A DNA stretch of 64,000 nt from NCBI GenBank assembly GCA_023212695.1, contig JALCCG010000107.1, forward strand, positions 1 through 64,000. The letters run 5' to 3'. This stretch comes from Sporisorium sorghi. Its lineage: Eukaryota > Basidiomycota > Ustilaginomycetes > Ustilaginales > Ustilaginaceae. A program made the translations under genes and the position numbers. Position 1 is the first letter of the stretch, and each line of letters starts with the position of its first letter. This document shows, in pieces, positions 51,008 through 62,074 of the stretch. The notes under the pieces are model-generated. The model was not told the origin of the DNA and searched no databases. It was given only the letters and a program-made list of their open reading frames with translations.

Positions 51008-54000
51008 ATGGATACTAGCATGGATGACGATCTCGTCGGAGAACGACCCAGGATTCGCAACTCTCAAGCTTGTCTAGAGTGAGTATTGACATCAGCGCAC
51101 GCTTGTCACCCACCGCACCGGCACGGCAATGCATACGACATCTCAGCTTTGTGTCCCCCTCACCCTGCAACCTTACTGACCCCCTTCCGCTTCACTTGAT
51201 CCATACAATCAACCTCACTCCACAACAAACTCGACACGGCAACCTCCGCTCCACCTCTTCCCCTCAACTCCTCCGCACCGCGTCGATGCATACTCATAAC
51301 CGAATAGATGCCGTAAAGCAAAGATCAAGTGCAACGGCAAACGCAAGGACGCTCAAAACTGCTCCCGCTGCCAAGCAAAGGGCCTCGAATGCAACTGGAC
51401 AGCCTCTCGTCGGGGGAAAAAGCCCGGAACAAAAAACCTAGCTACGCGCGCGCGCGAACAGTCCGAGGCCATGCAACGACAGCAGCACGACAGACAGCTT
51501 CCACCACGCAGCTTCAACGACAAGCTCGACCGATCCTCTCCCATCCCTCAAGACGCTCCCGCCACCAACAGTGTGCCCTATCGACGTGGTGTTGCTTGGG
51601 ACTATCCGGGCCCCTCGAGCATGTCCAACGCTTGCCCTCGTACCTCCGCCACTATCGGAGCCCATCACCCACATCGCCACGGATCCGACGCCAGCGCCAG
51701 CAACCAACAATCGCCCGGAAGCGCAGTCACCTCGTCTTCCTCCAGCTCGCATCAATCCTCGTCCATCCCCACCGCCGTCTCTTCCCACGGCCCTCGTGGC
51801 AGCCACGCCAGCATCACAAGCAATGGCAGCAGCCGTCGAACCTCCAAGTACCACGACGGCCTCTTGATCCGTGAATCACGCATGCCACCTTCCTCCACCA
51901 ACCCCCTCCTCTGTCTCTCGGAAGCTGCCCTTGGCAAGCGCTGCACCGAGTCCGACAGCGAGGAAGACCAACTCGCTGCCGAACACGACCATGCCGACGC
52001 TGCAGCTCACAGCCCTGCACCCTACACCGTCGGCAAGAAGCGTAGCCCTTCGCACCTACACGCCGACGATCCTCTTCAAGACGACGACGATGCCCAGGCC
52101 AGATCCGCACGCGACATTGCCGCTATGCTCGAGAGCAGCGGCTGGTCGCGTTCCTGCCTCGGTAATGCTGCCTGCGAACGTGCCTCGTACTTCTCCGGTG
52201 CTTCCGCTTCAGCTAACTGGGACACGCGTCGATGCGATCCGCTCGATCAGGGCATCGTCACAATGGACGACGTACATCGCCTCTTCAAGATCTTCACCGA
52301 CGTCATCCACGAACAGTTCTGCATCCTCGACCCCGTCATCCACAACGTCGAGACCATCCAGGAGTCGTCCAATTTCCTCTTTTCCGTCATCCTCGCCATC
52401 GCCACCTCGATCGACCGCAGTCCGCGCTCCATGCTGCAGTTTCAACAGCTGCGCAACCTCGTCGACTCGCTCGTCGTCGAGGTGCTCAGCCGCAACGTCA
52501 AGAGCGTCGAAGTCGTCAAAGGCCTCATTGTGTGGCCAATGTGGGCACACCTCACCCCACTCATGGCCGAGGATCGTGCCTGGCTGCTCATCGGAACCGC
52601 CGCACGTATGGCCAAGGAACTCGATCTTGCATGGCGAGACGATACACCTCAGGAGGACGACTTGACGCGTCGGCATGCGCGAGACCGCTCCAGGACGTGG
52701 GCACTCGCCGCCATCATGGAGAGGAGCTTCAGTTCGTTTTCGGGTCAGCGTCCCAACACGACGCTCGATGTCGACTGGGGCACGCTCAACGATTGGCTCA
52801 AGTCGCCCATCTCGCTCGACAATGACATCCAGATCGTAGCCTTTTTGCACCTGCGCCGCATCGAGGAGGTCATGCGCACGCGCATCTTCAGCCAGAGCTA
52901 CTACGAGGTCGGCTCCATCGAAAGCACCCGTGTCTCTGCCAATGTTTTGTTCGCCGCCTGGTCCGAAGCGTGGTGCGAGCATCCGGCGCTGGATCGACAC
53001 GGCCTCACCTCGACCATCATGCGCATCATCGGTCTGCACATCCAGGTGCTCATCAACACGCACGCCATCCGCGAATCCGACCGACGAAAAGCCATCTGCG
53101 AGGCGTCCAACATGCGCATCCTGCGCATCTGTGGCGAGTCGGTCAAAGCCGCACGCGAGGAATGCGTGACGTTGCTCACCCATGCATGCCGACTCGCGCT
53201 CGACAAGTTGCAGATGCACTCGCACACGATCAGCCGCATCGTCGCCGCCATGTTGGGTTGGTCGGGCGTGCACCTGCTCAAGAATGGGCCCATCGAGACG
53301 CGCGGCTTGGTGGTGCAGCTCGGTCTCATGCTGGCCGGTGATCCGCGCGACTCGACCCACTCGCGATCGTTTCCACGCTTCTATGGTCGCTTCATCCTCT
53401 CGCTCAGTGCAGAGTTGGTGGAGAGAGACCGCGCGGAAAAGTCGCGAAGGAAGCGACAGCGCCTTCGAGGCGAGTCGCACATGTCGGCTGGTTCGAGCGG
53501 CTTGGGTGCGTCCAGCCCGCGAGCACCGACCGAGGATCGACGCAGTGCCACTGTGGCCGGTGCTGCGCCTGGCTACGATGTGCAAAAGCCAACGACGACG
53601 ACGCGACCCTCGACACCGGGAGCAGCGGCGACTTCTGCAGCAGCCCTGAGCGACATGGCGCTCGCCTTTGAATCGGCTGCGCAGAGCGGCCTGCAGACTC
53701 CAGGCTTGAACGGTCGACCTGGTTTCGTCGGGGCGTCGGCGGCCAGTGGTATGCACACCATGTCGCCCTCGACCTCGAACAGCGCTGGCTACACGTATCC
53801 CTATGCCTCGGCGCCTGGTGGAGGCAGCGGCCAAGTCGCTGGCATGCTCGGCGGCAACGGTGGCGCTGCACTGTCTCCGCTTTCATCGTCGGCGGCCTAT
53901 CGCAGTGGGCCCATGTCGGCGGCGGCACACATGGGATCCAACAGCGCCTCTGCGTTGGACTCGGTGACCAACACGTGGCTGGGCACCGACGATCTGTTGG

Positions 54001-54125
54001 ACCAGTACATGCAGAGCATCCTGCCCATCTTTAACGATTTCGACCATGCCACCAACAACAGCATGGCGCACAACATCGGCGGAGGCGGCGGTGTTGGTGT
54101 TCCCATTTCTGAGGTGATGCGTTGA
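51008..54125 (+). CDS. Zn2Cys6 (C6 zinc cluster) transcription regulator
   Basis: Two exons, 51008-51078 and 51308-54125, with a 229-nt intron (GTGAGT/AATAG) give 962 aa. Splicing joins ACLE to CRKAKIKC, completing the cluster C22-x2-C25-x6-C32-x9-C42-x2-C45-x6-C52, a perfect GAL4-type DNA-binding motif followed by a basic linker. The region of about 300-640 is helical and looks like a fungal regulatory middle domain (MDDVHRLFKIFTDVIHEQF onward). The last 250 residues are Ser/Gly/Ala-rich. Target genes are unknown. Reading only the long ORF from 51471 would miss the DNA-binding domain. Confidence 0.88.
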
Positions 54126-54146
54126 GCGGCAGTCAAAGTATACCCA

Positions 54147-54169
54147 CCCCCCCCCCCCCCCCCCCCCCC
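54147..54169. repeat. Poly(C) tract, 23 nt
   Basis: An uninterrupted C run 22 bp after the regulator stop codon, in its 3' UTR. Confidence 0.95.
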
Positions 54170-54595
54170 TTTTTCTTTCAGGTTGTCGGTCGATGCAGTT
54201 GACTCGAAATTGCACACTTTGTCGAAGGCGGTTGGATTGAGGATGTGTGTGTTACAGTAAGTGTGCGTGTGTGGGTGCGAGAGGCAGTGCGTGGCGTCAA
54301 CGTCGGAGCCCGAATGTAGACGGCTGCGTGGACGCTGGATTTGCCGCAGAACCTCGGGCGCGCGCTTGGGTCTTCACTGTTTTTCAACTGCATTAAGGTT
54401 TGACAAACTGTCAAAGCACGTATCCCGCCTCTCACCGCAACGGCACACCGCGGGACGGAGGAGACACGGGCAACAATGTCCGCACACCGGATGAAAGCAA
54501 CTTGGCCTGCTGCGCGCATCTCGGACGGACCGGATCGGATGGGAAGCGGACGGAGTTGGATGCATTTTAAATCCGCGCTGTTGAACCGGAATGCG

Positions 54596-54630
<35 letters not shown>
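54596..54630. repeat. Poly(A) tract, 35 nt
   Basis: An uninterrupted A run about 295 bp before the LtrA-family ATG. Confidence 0.95.
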
Positions 54631-54633
<3 letters not shown>

Positions 54634-54823
54634 GGCTGAGAGAGAGGGAAAGTTCGGATAGGCTTGGCAGGAGTAGTAGTGCTTCGGCTGCTCTTTTGCC
54701 GAGACGCGCTGCTATCCGAATAGAGGTTGGAGCTTTAGGGTGGGAGGCGGCGCAAGCGAGGTATAGGGCTTCGGTTCCCGTGTTTATGGGTGGGCACGCT
54801 CGTCAGCCGGTTGGTTCGGTCGG

Positions 54824-54830
54824 TATATAA
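54824..54830 (+). promoter_or_regulatory. TATA box of the LtrA-family gene
   Basis: TATATAA, followed by AG, 95 bp before the ATG at 54925. It is the clearest TATA element in the window. Confidence 0.55.
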
Positions 54831-54924
54831 AGTGAGGCTGTTTGACAGGATTGCCCTTCTTGTTCATCGACCATCCAAAAGCAGCGCTTGGAAGCTGGAG
54901 TCGAGATCATACCCCCCAACACCA

Positions 54925-56737
54925 ATGATGACGGAGCGCAGGGGATCCGTGGCGTCGCTCGGCGGCAGTAGCTCAGTCAACACCACTGCGCCCGCCGCAC
55001 ACACCCACAAGGCGCATCATCTCAAGTACGGCGATGTGATCGCCAGCGGCTTCAACCCGGAAGATTCCGATGATGACGACGACGATACCACCACTGCAGC
55101 CGCCGTTGGAGACGCGTCCAGCCTGGCGCCCTCCGTCACCTCGACCTCAACAACCCCCACCACCCTCCCCCGCGATGCCAAGTCGTGCAAGTGGCGCTCG
55201 ATGGAGCGGCGCGATGCGCTCAACCGCCAAGTGCACTCTTCGCGGCGGTACCTGTTCCGGCGTCCGCGTGCGCTGCAGTACTTCCGCGGCACCGTGCTGG
55301 TTCGCTCCGAAGAAGAACGCTCGTCGCACCGGCTCGAGCTGTTCTTCGACCTGGTGTTCGTCGGGCTCATCGCCACGCTCGCCGAAGAGGCGATTCACGA
55401 GCACAACGGCGACGCCATCGTGCGGTACATCCTGACGTACACTGCGGCGTGGATGGTGTGGAACTACATGCGCGAGGTGTTTAACGCGTTTTTTGTCGAC
55501 GATGTGCCGCAGCGCCTGCTCGTGTTGGGCGTCATGGCGTGTTTGGTGGTGTACGGCAACAACGCGCCACATGCAGAGGAGCGGAGGGAGGATTCGGGCG
55601 CACGTGCGACTGCGATCGGAGCGTATCTCGTGGCAGGAGGGATGGTGTTTGGCATCATGGCGTTCTACTCGTTCTACATCTGCCAGTATCGGCTGCAGAT
55701 CCGCAGCCAAGCGCTCGTCTGGGTGCTCGTACTCGGCTTATGGATCGGAAGCATCTTTGCGAGCGTGCGTGCGTGCATCGCGCTCGTGACCGTAGCCCTG
55801 GTGCTCGAGTACGCCTCGTGGATGTTCTTCTACAGCCCGCTGTTCAAGCGCCTGGCGAAATTGCGCTACTCGTCCGCCGTGGCCATCGAGCACGAGATCG
55901 ACCGCTTTACGGATTTCGTCACGCTCGTGCACGGCGAGTTTCTGTACAGCGTGCTATCGGGGCAGCCGGCGGGCCAGGGCATGCATTCGGGCGTCGCGAG
56001 GGTGATACTGAACCGTGGTGGTGGCGTTTGTGCTGCACGGAATGTACTGCACGGGCGCCGGGAGCAGGCGCATCACGCACCCGATCCGCAGGAGCATGTG
56101 GCACGCCCTCCCCTACTTTGCGCTCCACTTGCCGCTCGTCTCGGCCATCACGCTGTGCGGCGACGCCACCGCCGAGCTGGTCAGGGAGAACGAGGTGGCG
56201 CAGGGCATCCGGTGGATCTTTGCCGCGACGTATGCGATCGGCATGGTGTCCACGGCGCTGCTCGTGATGCTGGAGAAGGAGCACGACGAAAAGGGCGAGC
56301 TGTTTTTCTCGAAACCCGTCAGGATCGCGCCCAGGTTTGTCGCGGCGATCGTGGTGCTGCTCCTGCCTCTGGCGGATCAGCATCACGTCAACTCGACCGC
56401 GCTGTTGGGCGTTGCTGCTGCACTGGGTGGCGCTGCTTGGTCGTGGCAGGAGTTGGGCGCGCTGGATGGGCCCAATGCGCCGTGGTATCAGCGGGGTGAT
56501 CTCCAGACGCAGACGGAGCATGGTCAGCAGCAAGTGGTCGACTCGACAGGAACACGAAGGTGGAAAGGCTTCCCTACACTCGTCGAGCCAGGCGCGTGGA
56601 TCTTGGATTCCACCAAACAGCGCGGACGCTCCACAACGTTTGTGCAGGAGTCGGGTCCGACAGCTGCAGCTGACAACAATGCTGCGGTGGCGAGCCAGCC
56701 CCCGCATGAGTCGCCGTCAAAGCTTTCCGATCTCTGA
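54925..56737 (+). CDS. LtrA-family (low temperature requirement A) membrane protein, one frame break
   Basis: A polar N-terminus with an acidic Asp/Thr run is followed by the LtrA signature HRLELFFDLVFVGLIATLAEEA and about nine or ten membrane helices. The frame from ATG 54925 reads well to about 56010 (ending GVARVIL), then the homologous protein continues one base later (TVVVAFVLHGMYCTGAG, THPIRRSMWHALPYFALHLP) to the stop at 56737. One surplus base near 56009-56012 explains it; no intron with matching phase was found. If repaired by the real sequence the protein would be about 600 aa. Function of the fungal family is unknown; the bacterial name comes from Listeria cold growth. Confidence 0.8.
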
Positions 56738-56880
56738 GAACCGCACACACATCCCTGTCTCTCCGGAATTGATACCATGTAGCCAGCTGTATCAACATGT
56801 ATCCTACAACTCTACTCCGAATGCAATCGTCTCTATCGGCGCACGTCTACTGTACACAACCCTACCCACCCTTTCCCTCC

Positions 56881-58811
56881 TCAAAACAATCCAGCCAAAG
56901 TGACAAACAACATCGTGATAAACGACAGCGTCGCCGTCCAGAGGAAGACCAAATAGGGCACCGAGTGGTCGATGGACCACTGGTAGAGGAAATTGTTGAC
57001 TAGAGGCCCTACGGTTGTCATGACGTTCAGCAGAAGGCTGATGAAGCCGACCAAGGCGTCTCTTGCAGCGACGGGGTCGTCGGTGGGGCGGTTCTGTGCG
57101 AGGAAAAAGTCGACGCAGAGGGCTTGAATTGCAGGTAGGGCGCCCGATGCTAGGAGCAGAAAGGTGGCGCCTGTCGATTGCAGCGCGATCATAGGGTGTG
57201 ATGTAGAGAAAGGGCGTCAGTGCTTGTTCGTTTCTTCCGCTATCGTTCTTATCCGAAGTGTCGCTACTTACTACCGTAGATGCCATTGGCTGACAAACTA
57301 GACGCTGCGACGCTCATGGCGAGGAAGCCGGCAAAGTCGCAAAGCAGCGATCCGGAGGCGATCAGTCTGTCGGTGCGAATGACGGATTCTTCGCGCTTGA
57401 CGAGTCGCGTCTCGGTCGAGACTTGCTCCACCGATGTCTCGTGCAGCTCTTGCCTCATTCTGCTTGCGACGATACGTCGCACGGCCTTGACAATGGAGGG
57501 CAACGCCAAGATGCTAAACAGGCCCCTGCCGGCACCAACGATTCCCAGAAGCGTGGCCACTTCGTTGGGGCCGAAGCGAAGATGGGTGGAGCAAAACACG
57601 ATCAAGTTGCCCCACACTACCGAGATGGTGTCGGCTGTGACTACCGCACACAGCATGAGCGGAAGCTTGAAGTCCCTCTTAGCATGTGGAGAAGGCCTGT
57701 AGGGTACTAGATAGCCGAACAGTCCCAGAGTTTGCTTGGCAGCGTCCCAAATGGCTGCAATAGAGGATCGTGTTTGGGCGGTCGATGACGGTGTAGGTGG
57801 TTGGGCCTGTGCAGTTGTTTCATCTGCCAAGAGATGATGGTCGCTAGAGATGGAGCTTGTGCGAGAGCGCAGCCGAGAAGACGCCTTGTGCTTCGTCTCT
57901 GGGAGGAACAAGATTGCGAGGATTGCCGTGATGAGGTGGCTGATGACAACCATCCAGAAAGGCGAAAAGGGACCCGTGTGACGTAGAACGCTAAAGTCGA
58001 GGCCGAAGGAGGGCAGTACGAGTCGCAAGATGAAAGAGGCGCATGCCATACCGAGCGTCATGGTGGCATACACTTGAGCGAAAGCAGAAGTCTTTTCGTC
58101 CTCCCTGCAAACGTCGAGGACCATGACCTGAGACAGGAGCAGGGGTGCGGTTTGAGGAACGCCGAGCAGACCGGCGACAATGTAAAGCCAGAGGAGGAAG
58201 TTGAGACAGGTGGTGGGATGAATGGTTGTTGCAGAGGGCACAGCGGCATCGAACGAGTAATGCGTGGGGACCAAGGCGACCAGCGCAGCAAACAGGACGG
58301 CAAGCAACGGCAAGGCGATACCAATCGTTCTTCGACTGGCACGGGGAAAGACGAGTTTGGCAAGAACGAGCGAAGCTATGCAAGAGGTGAGGCTGCTAAA
58401 GGTATCCAAGTAGGTGCCCATTTGGCTGGTGCGCTTGTCGACGGATGCGACGGAGCACCACACGAAAGGATCATCGGTCGAGGGGAGCGTAGGGAACGTG
58501 GTTCCGTCGGACGAAGGGGAATAGTAGTATTCGGCGCACGCCAGGGTCTGGATGAGCTCGGTGATGTAGGCATGCGAGATGCCGTTTCCGATATGGAAGA
58601 TGGTGCTGAGGCCGACGATGAGGAAGGTGGAACGCTTTCGCTGCCAATCGGCGTATTCGTCGCCGTCCTTGACGTCGGGCTCGGAGAGGAAGGAGAGAAA
58701 GGCCGAAGATCGACGACGTGCCAAGGACCATCGCCTCTGGTCAATCACGCTGTCGCTGTGTGAGAGCAGTGGCGTCGTTTCATCTCGCGAGTCGCCCGCC
58801 TGTCGCGTCAT
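56881..58811 (-). CDS. MFS-like multi-spanning membrane transporter
   Basis: Two exons, 58811-57272 and 57170-56881, with a 101-nt intron (GTAAGT, CACTGAC branch, GACAG) give 609 aa. Splicing joins SANGIYG to SATFLLLASGALPAIQAL in frame. The protein has a polar N-terminus with DETTPLL (an acidic dileucine-type motif), twelve predicted membrane helices and a long central loop. It resembles a basidiomycete subgroup of the major facilitator superfamily without a characterised substrate. The start is ATG 58811 (MTRQAGDSRDE); further upstream there is only a GTG-initiated extension. Confidence 0.8.
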
Positions 58812-59748
58812 CTTGGCCAAGGGTTGATGGGGATGTGCAGAAAAGTCCTTTGCCGATGCGATCCTTGATATAGAGCGAAGGGGGTCGATCAGCGTCGGGA
58901 ACTCGCTGCGGAGACCAAGGGCGTCTATAGGCTGAGGGAGCGTCTCCAGAACGGATGATGGTGGAATGATAAGAAGCACGTCAACACCACGACCTCAACT
59001 ACGAAGCAAGCATGAGGCAGCAGCAGCTTGTAGAAGCAACAAGACCCTGCGTCTCGCTATCACCACCGGCCAAGTAGAGTCTTCGCGTTTCCGACGGCTT
59101 GCCTCTGGTGTTGTATCAATCGCGTTCGGTGCGAGCTCAGTCGATTCGCCGAGCCGATGTGATCATGGATAGCTGCGAGGTCGCGATTGCGAATGGCACG
59201 TCACGGCATACCAAGTGTACGATATGGCTCAGTTGCATGATGGCTGTCAACATTCGGATCAGTGCCTTTCGACATTTCGGCCGGTGTATTTGTTTTTCTT
59301 TCTTGATTCAAGAGCGTCTTCCTTTTTTCTGGCACATCATCCACACATTCGACCACAAGCCAATCCGTCGGAAAGGTTGATGCCTCCTCATTCATGCAGA
59401 TCCTCATGTACCTTTGATGTGGGCCGAGCAGCTTATCTCTCTATCCACTCACTCAGGGTTCACAGTGAGCTCATTATCTCAAGCAGCTGCTTTTGCACAG
59501 TGGAATGTCGTCGATGATGTACCGTTTAATCTACAGGAAGGGTCGGTGGAAGGCATCAAAGACGCAAACGAGGGCAAGACGTCGGTGAAGATCAGTCATG
59601 GGCCGAGCGCAGAATGCTCGGCTCTTGACGAATCACCTTGAGGAGCCATCAAAACAATGCTCGACTTCCTCAGGTGATCAGCAGTGTCTTGCTTTTTCAA
59701 GGGGGAGTGTGGGCAAGGCGAGGGGAAGATGAAGTGGGGAATCGAGGC
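58812..59748. other. Intergenic region between MFS transporter and eIF3e
   Basis: 937 bp with the transporter promoter and the eIF3e 3' end (both genes on the minus strand). No gene, repeat or motif of note. Confidence 0.4.
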
Positions 59749-61395
59749 TTAGTTTGCAGCGACGGCTTGCGCTGGTGGCTGCTGCTGCTGCTGTGCCTCG
59801 GCAGCGGGTGCCGACTCGCCGTCACGCTTCGACTCGCTGTTGTTGTTACCGCCGTGAGCGTGCGAACGGTCTCGCTGACCACCCTGGTTGCGCTGGCCAC
59901 CACGACCGCCGCGGCCGCCCGCACCGCCGCGCTTGTCGTTGCCGTTGAGGTTGTGTGTGTTGTTGAGCGAAGGTGGGTGTGCCTTGCGGTCGATGGCGGT
60001 GCCCATGGCCGAGGTGCGGAAGGTGAAGCCACGCGTCTTTTCGATAATGGTCTGGTAGATGGGAGGGTGAGTCGGGTTCATAAACACCATGCCCTCCTTG
60101 AAGTCGATCTTGGCATCGGCACGCGTGTCGCGCACCAGGTTGACGATCCACTTTTCGCCGTCCTCCTTGGACAGGTTGAGACGCTTGACCAAGTCGGCAA
60201 TGTCGACCTTGGAGTGAATGCGGCAGTACGCCTCCGAAACGACGACACGGCACGCCTCGACCAGCTCGTCCTTGAAGTCGGCGAGGAAAAAGTCCTTGGA
60301 GGCCACCTGCTCGGCGAGGGCAAGCTGCTCTTGCGCCGCCTCAAAGTCAAAGTCGACAAACAGCTTGGACAAAAAGTCGACAATGGGGTCGGTGCCGGCG
60401 AGGCGGTACGATTCCGAGTCGATGATGTTGACAATGTCCTTGATGGCCTGCTGCGGGCTCAGCTTGCTGACATTGGCGCCGGATGCCGAGGCCATGAGCG
60501 TAGCGGGAGCGGGCTGCTGCACCAAGTAGACGCGCGTTGTTCGTCGCGAAAGCAGAAGAGCGGCAACAACGTATCGGAGCAACCACCAGCAGGTGGTCTG
60601 GATAGTGTTGAGGTAGACGGGCGAAAGGAACATCTCGACGAGCTGCTCCCGGCCAGCAGGGTGGTTGAAGAAGATGAAGAGCGCCCAGTGAAGCAGCCAT
60701 GCGCGCTTCTTCAAGAGACCCTCCTGCGTCAAGTCGTCGTTGTGTGCGTTTCCGTTGGAGGAAGTGGAGGGCAGAGCGTAGGAAGCGGTGGCATGGGCAG
60801 CGGAAGAGTCGATCTGCTCGCGCAACAGCTTGAGCTCGCTGAGCGCCTGCTCCCACTCTCCGACGAGGATGTCGCTGGCAAGCTTACCCCAGTGCGAGCT
60901 CATGGTGAGCACGGGGTCTGTGGAGAGGACGCGGAAGTGGTAGAGATACGAGGAAGCATCGCCGTAGTTACCGCAGTTGAACTGGAAATATCCGTATCGG
61001 TAGAGGGCGTTGATCTGTTCGCTGGTGAGGTTGTACTTTTCCTCGAGCCACTGCAAGTTCTGAGCCTTGTCCTGCTTGAGTGCCGAGGCGACGCTGGGGT
61101 CCTCGATGACGTTGAGCACGTGGTCGACTTCGGAGCTGAGCTTGTCGTTCAAGGCGATCGCGTTCTCTCGCTGCTTTTCGATCTCGGCGGGGGCGGGCTG
61201 GTTGGGGTAGGCCTGCTCGTGAAGCTGGAGCGCATAGTCGACCATGGACGTGTTCTTTGCGAGTTCATACTGGGCCTTGGCGATGTCGGTTTCGGAGAAG
61301 ATGCCGGATCCAGCGAGGTGCGAAAGAAGAGGTAGGCCGAGATGCCTGTCGAGGTAAGGCAGAAGGGTCTGTGTCAAGTCGTACTTTTCAGCCAT
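59749..61395 (-). CDS. Translation initiation factor eIF3 subunit e (INT6)
   Basis: A 548-aa cytosolic protein with the conserved N-terminus MAEKYDLTQTLLPYLDRHLG, a helical eIF3e domain and a PCI domain (about 290-430) ending in FKEGMVFMNP. The subunit is a scaffold of the eIF3 complex that recruits mRNA to the 40S ribosome. The first ~455 residues align as expected. The last ~70 residues form an RGG-rich, then Asn/Gln-rich extension (GGAGGRGGRGGQRNQGGQ, later QQQQQPP) that is not part of the core family. The start ATG 61395 was chosen by conservation; the longer frame upstream reads through a CTG repeat. Confidence 0.95.
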   Translation of the reverse strand: MAEKYDLTQTLLPYLDRHLGLPLLSHLAGSGIFSETDIAKAQYELAKNTSMVDYALQLHEQAYPNQPAPAEIEKQRENAIALNDKLSSEVDHVLNVIEDPSVASALKQDKAQNLQWLEEKYNLTSEQINALYRYGYFQFNCGNYGDASSYLYHFRVLSTDPVLTMSSHWGKLASDILVGEWEQALSELKLLREQIDSSAAHATASYALPSTSSNGNAHNDDLTQEGLLKKRAWLLHWALFIFFNHPAGREQLVEMFLSPVYLNTIQTTCWWLLRYVVAALLLSRRTTRVYLVQQPAPATLMASASGANVSKLSPQQAIKDIVNIIDSESYRLAGTDPIVDFLSKLFVDFDFEAAQEQLALAEQVASKDFFLADFKDELVEACRVVVSEAYCRIHSKVDIADLVKRLNLSKEDGEKWIVNLVRDTRADAKIDFKEGMVFMNPTHPPIYQTIIEKTRGFTFRTSAMGTAIDRKAHPPSLNNTHNLNGNDKRGGAGGRGGRGGQRNQGGQRDRSHAHGGNNNSESKRDGESAPAAEAQQQQQPPAQAVAAN

Positions 61396-62074
61396 GATTG
61401 CGATTGTGACTCGAGCCAGACTCTGAGCTGCTGCTGAATATGACGGTGTGGTGGTGATGAGGATCCTGTGCAAGCAACGATGACGGGGGTTGCTATGGGG
61501 CACCAGGAGATGGTCGAGATGGTGGTATAAAGAGGCTTTTTTGGCTTCAGAGAAAGAGCCACGCTGTTGGCTGAGACTCGAGCGAGAAGAAGAACTCAGA
61601 CTTGGAAGACGCGCTCTGCTGCTGCTGCTGCTGCTGCTGGACTCTGGTCGAGAGCAGCAAAAATTCCTCTTCTCTCTTGACAAGCGCGCCGCTGCGTTTT
61701 CTGATTTTCAGTTTCCCTTTCTTTTCTTCGCGAAGCCAACTTGAATTGGAAAGAAGAAATTTGTATTTTGAGCTCTGGACTCTCTTTCAAAATTTGTAGC
61801 CAAAAAAGCAGCCCTCGCATGTCCAATTTGAAGTCGAGCATCTTCTTCAAATTTGGTCTTCTGAAGCTCAACATCGTGATTGGGCCGCTCGACGATTGCC
61901 CGATTCAGCAAGGGGAGAGACCCAACTGAGCTCGTCGATGAAGAAGACCCTGCATTCGATTTTTGGTTGAGACAAGAACGGCAATCCAAAAATCAAGCTG
62001 CCCCCCCCGCATTCGCCACCTTCGACCACCACAAAGCACCTTGGGACCTTTTCAGATCGCATATAGAATCTATA
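61396..62074. promoter_or_regulatory. Divergent promoter between eIF3e and DNA glycosylase genes
   Basis: A 679-bp bidirectional region with eight CTG units at 61616-61639 and TATAAA at 61526-61531. No MCB or other clear element is seen. Confidence 0.4.
61616..61639. repeat. (CTG)8 trinucleotide repeat
   Basis: Eight perfect CTG units in the promoter between eIF3e and the DNA glycosylase. Confidence 0.95.

Larger units (their letters stand above)
54126..54924. promoter_or_regulatory. Promoter region of the LtrA-family gene
   Basis: A 799-bp region with a C23 run at 54147-54169 just after the regulator stop, a 35-nt poly(A) at 54596-54630 and a TATATAA box at 54824-54830. No gene is seen. 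Confidence 0.5.

Noticed and set aside
56002..56067. A possible 66-nt intron (GTGATA to GCAG) to explain the LtrA frame break
   Set aside because: The phases do not match and it would remove a conserved membrane helix (VVVAFVLHGMYC).
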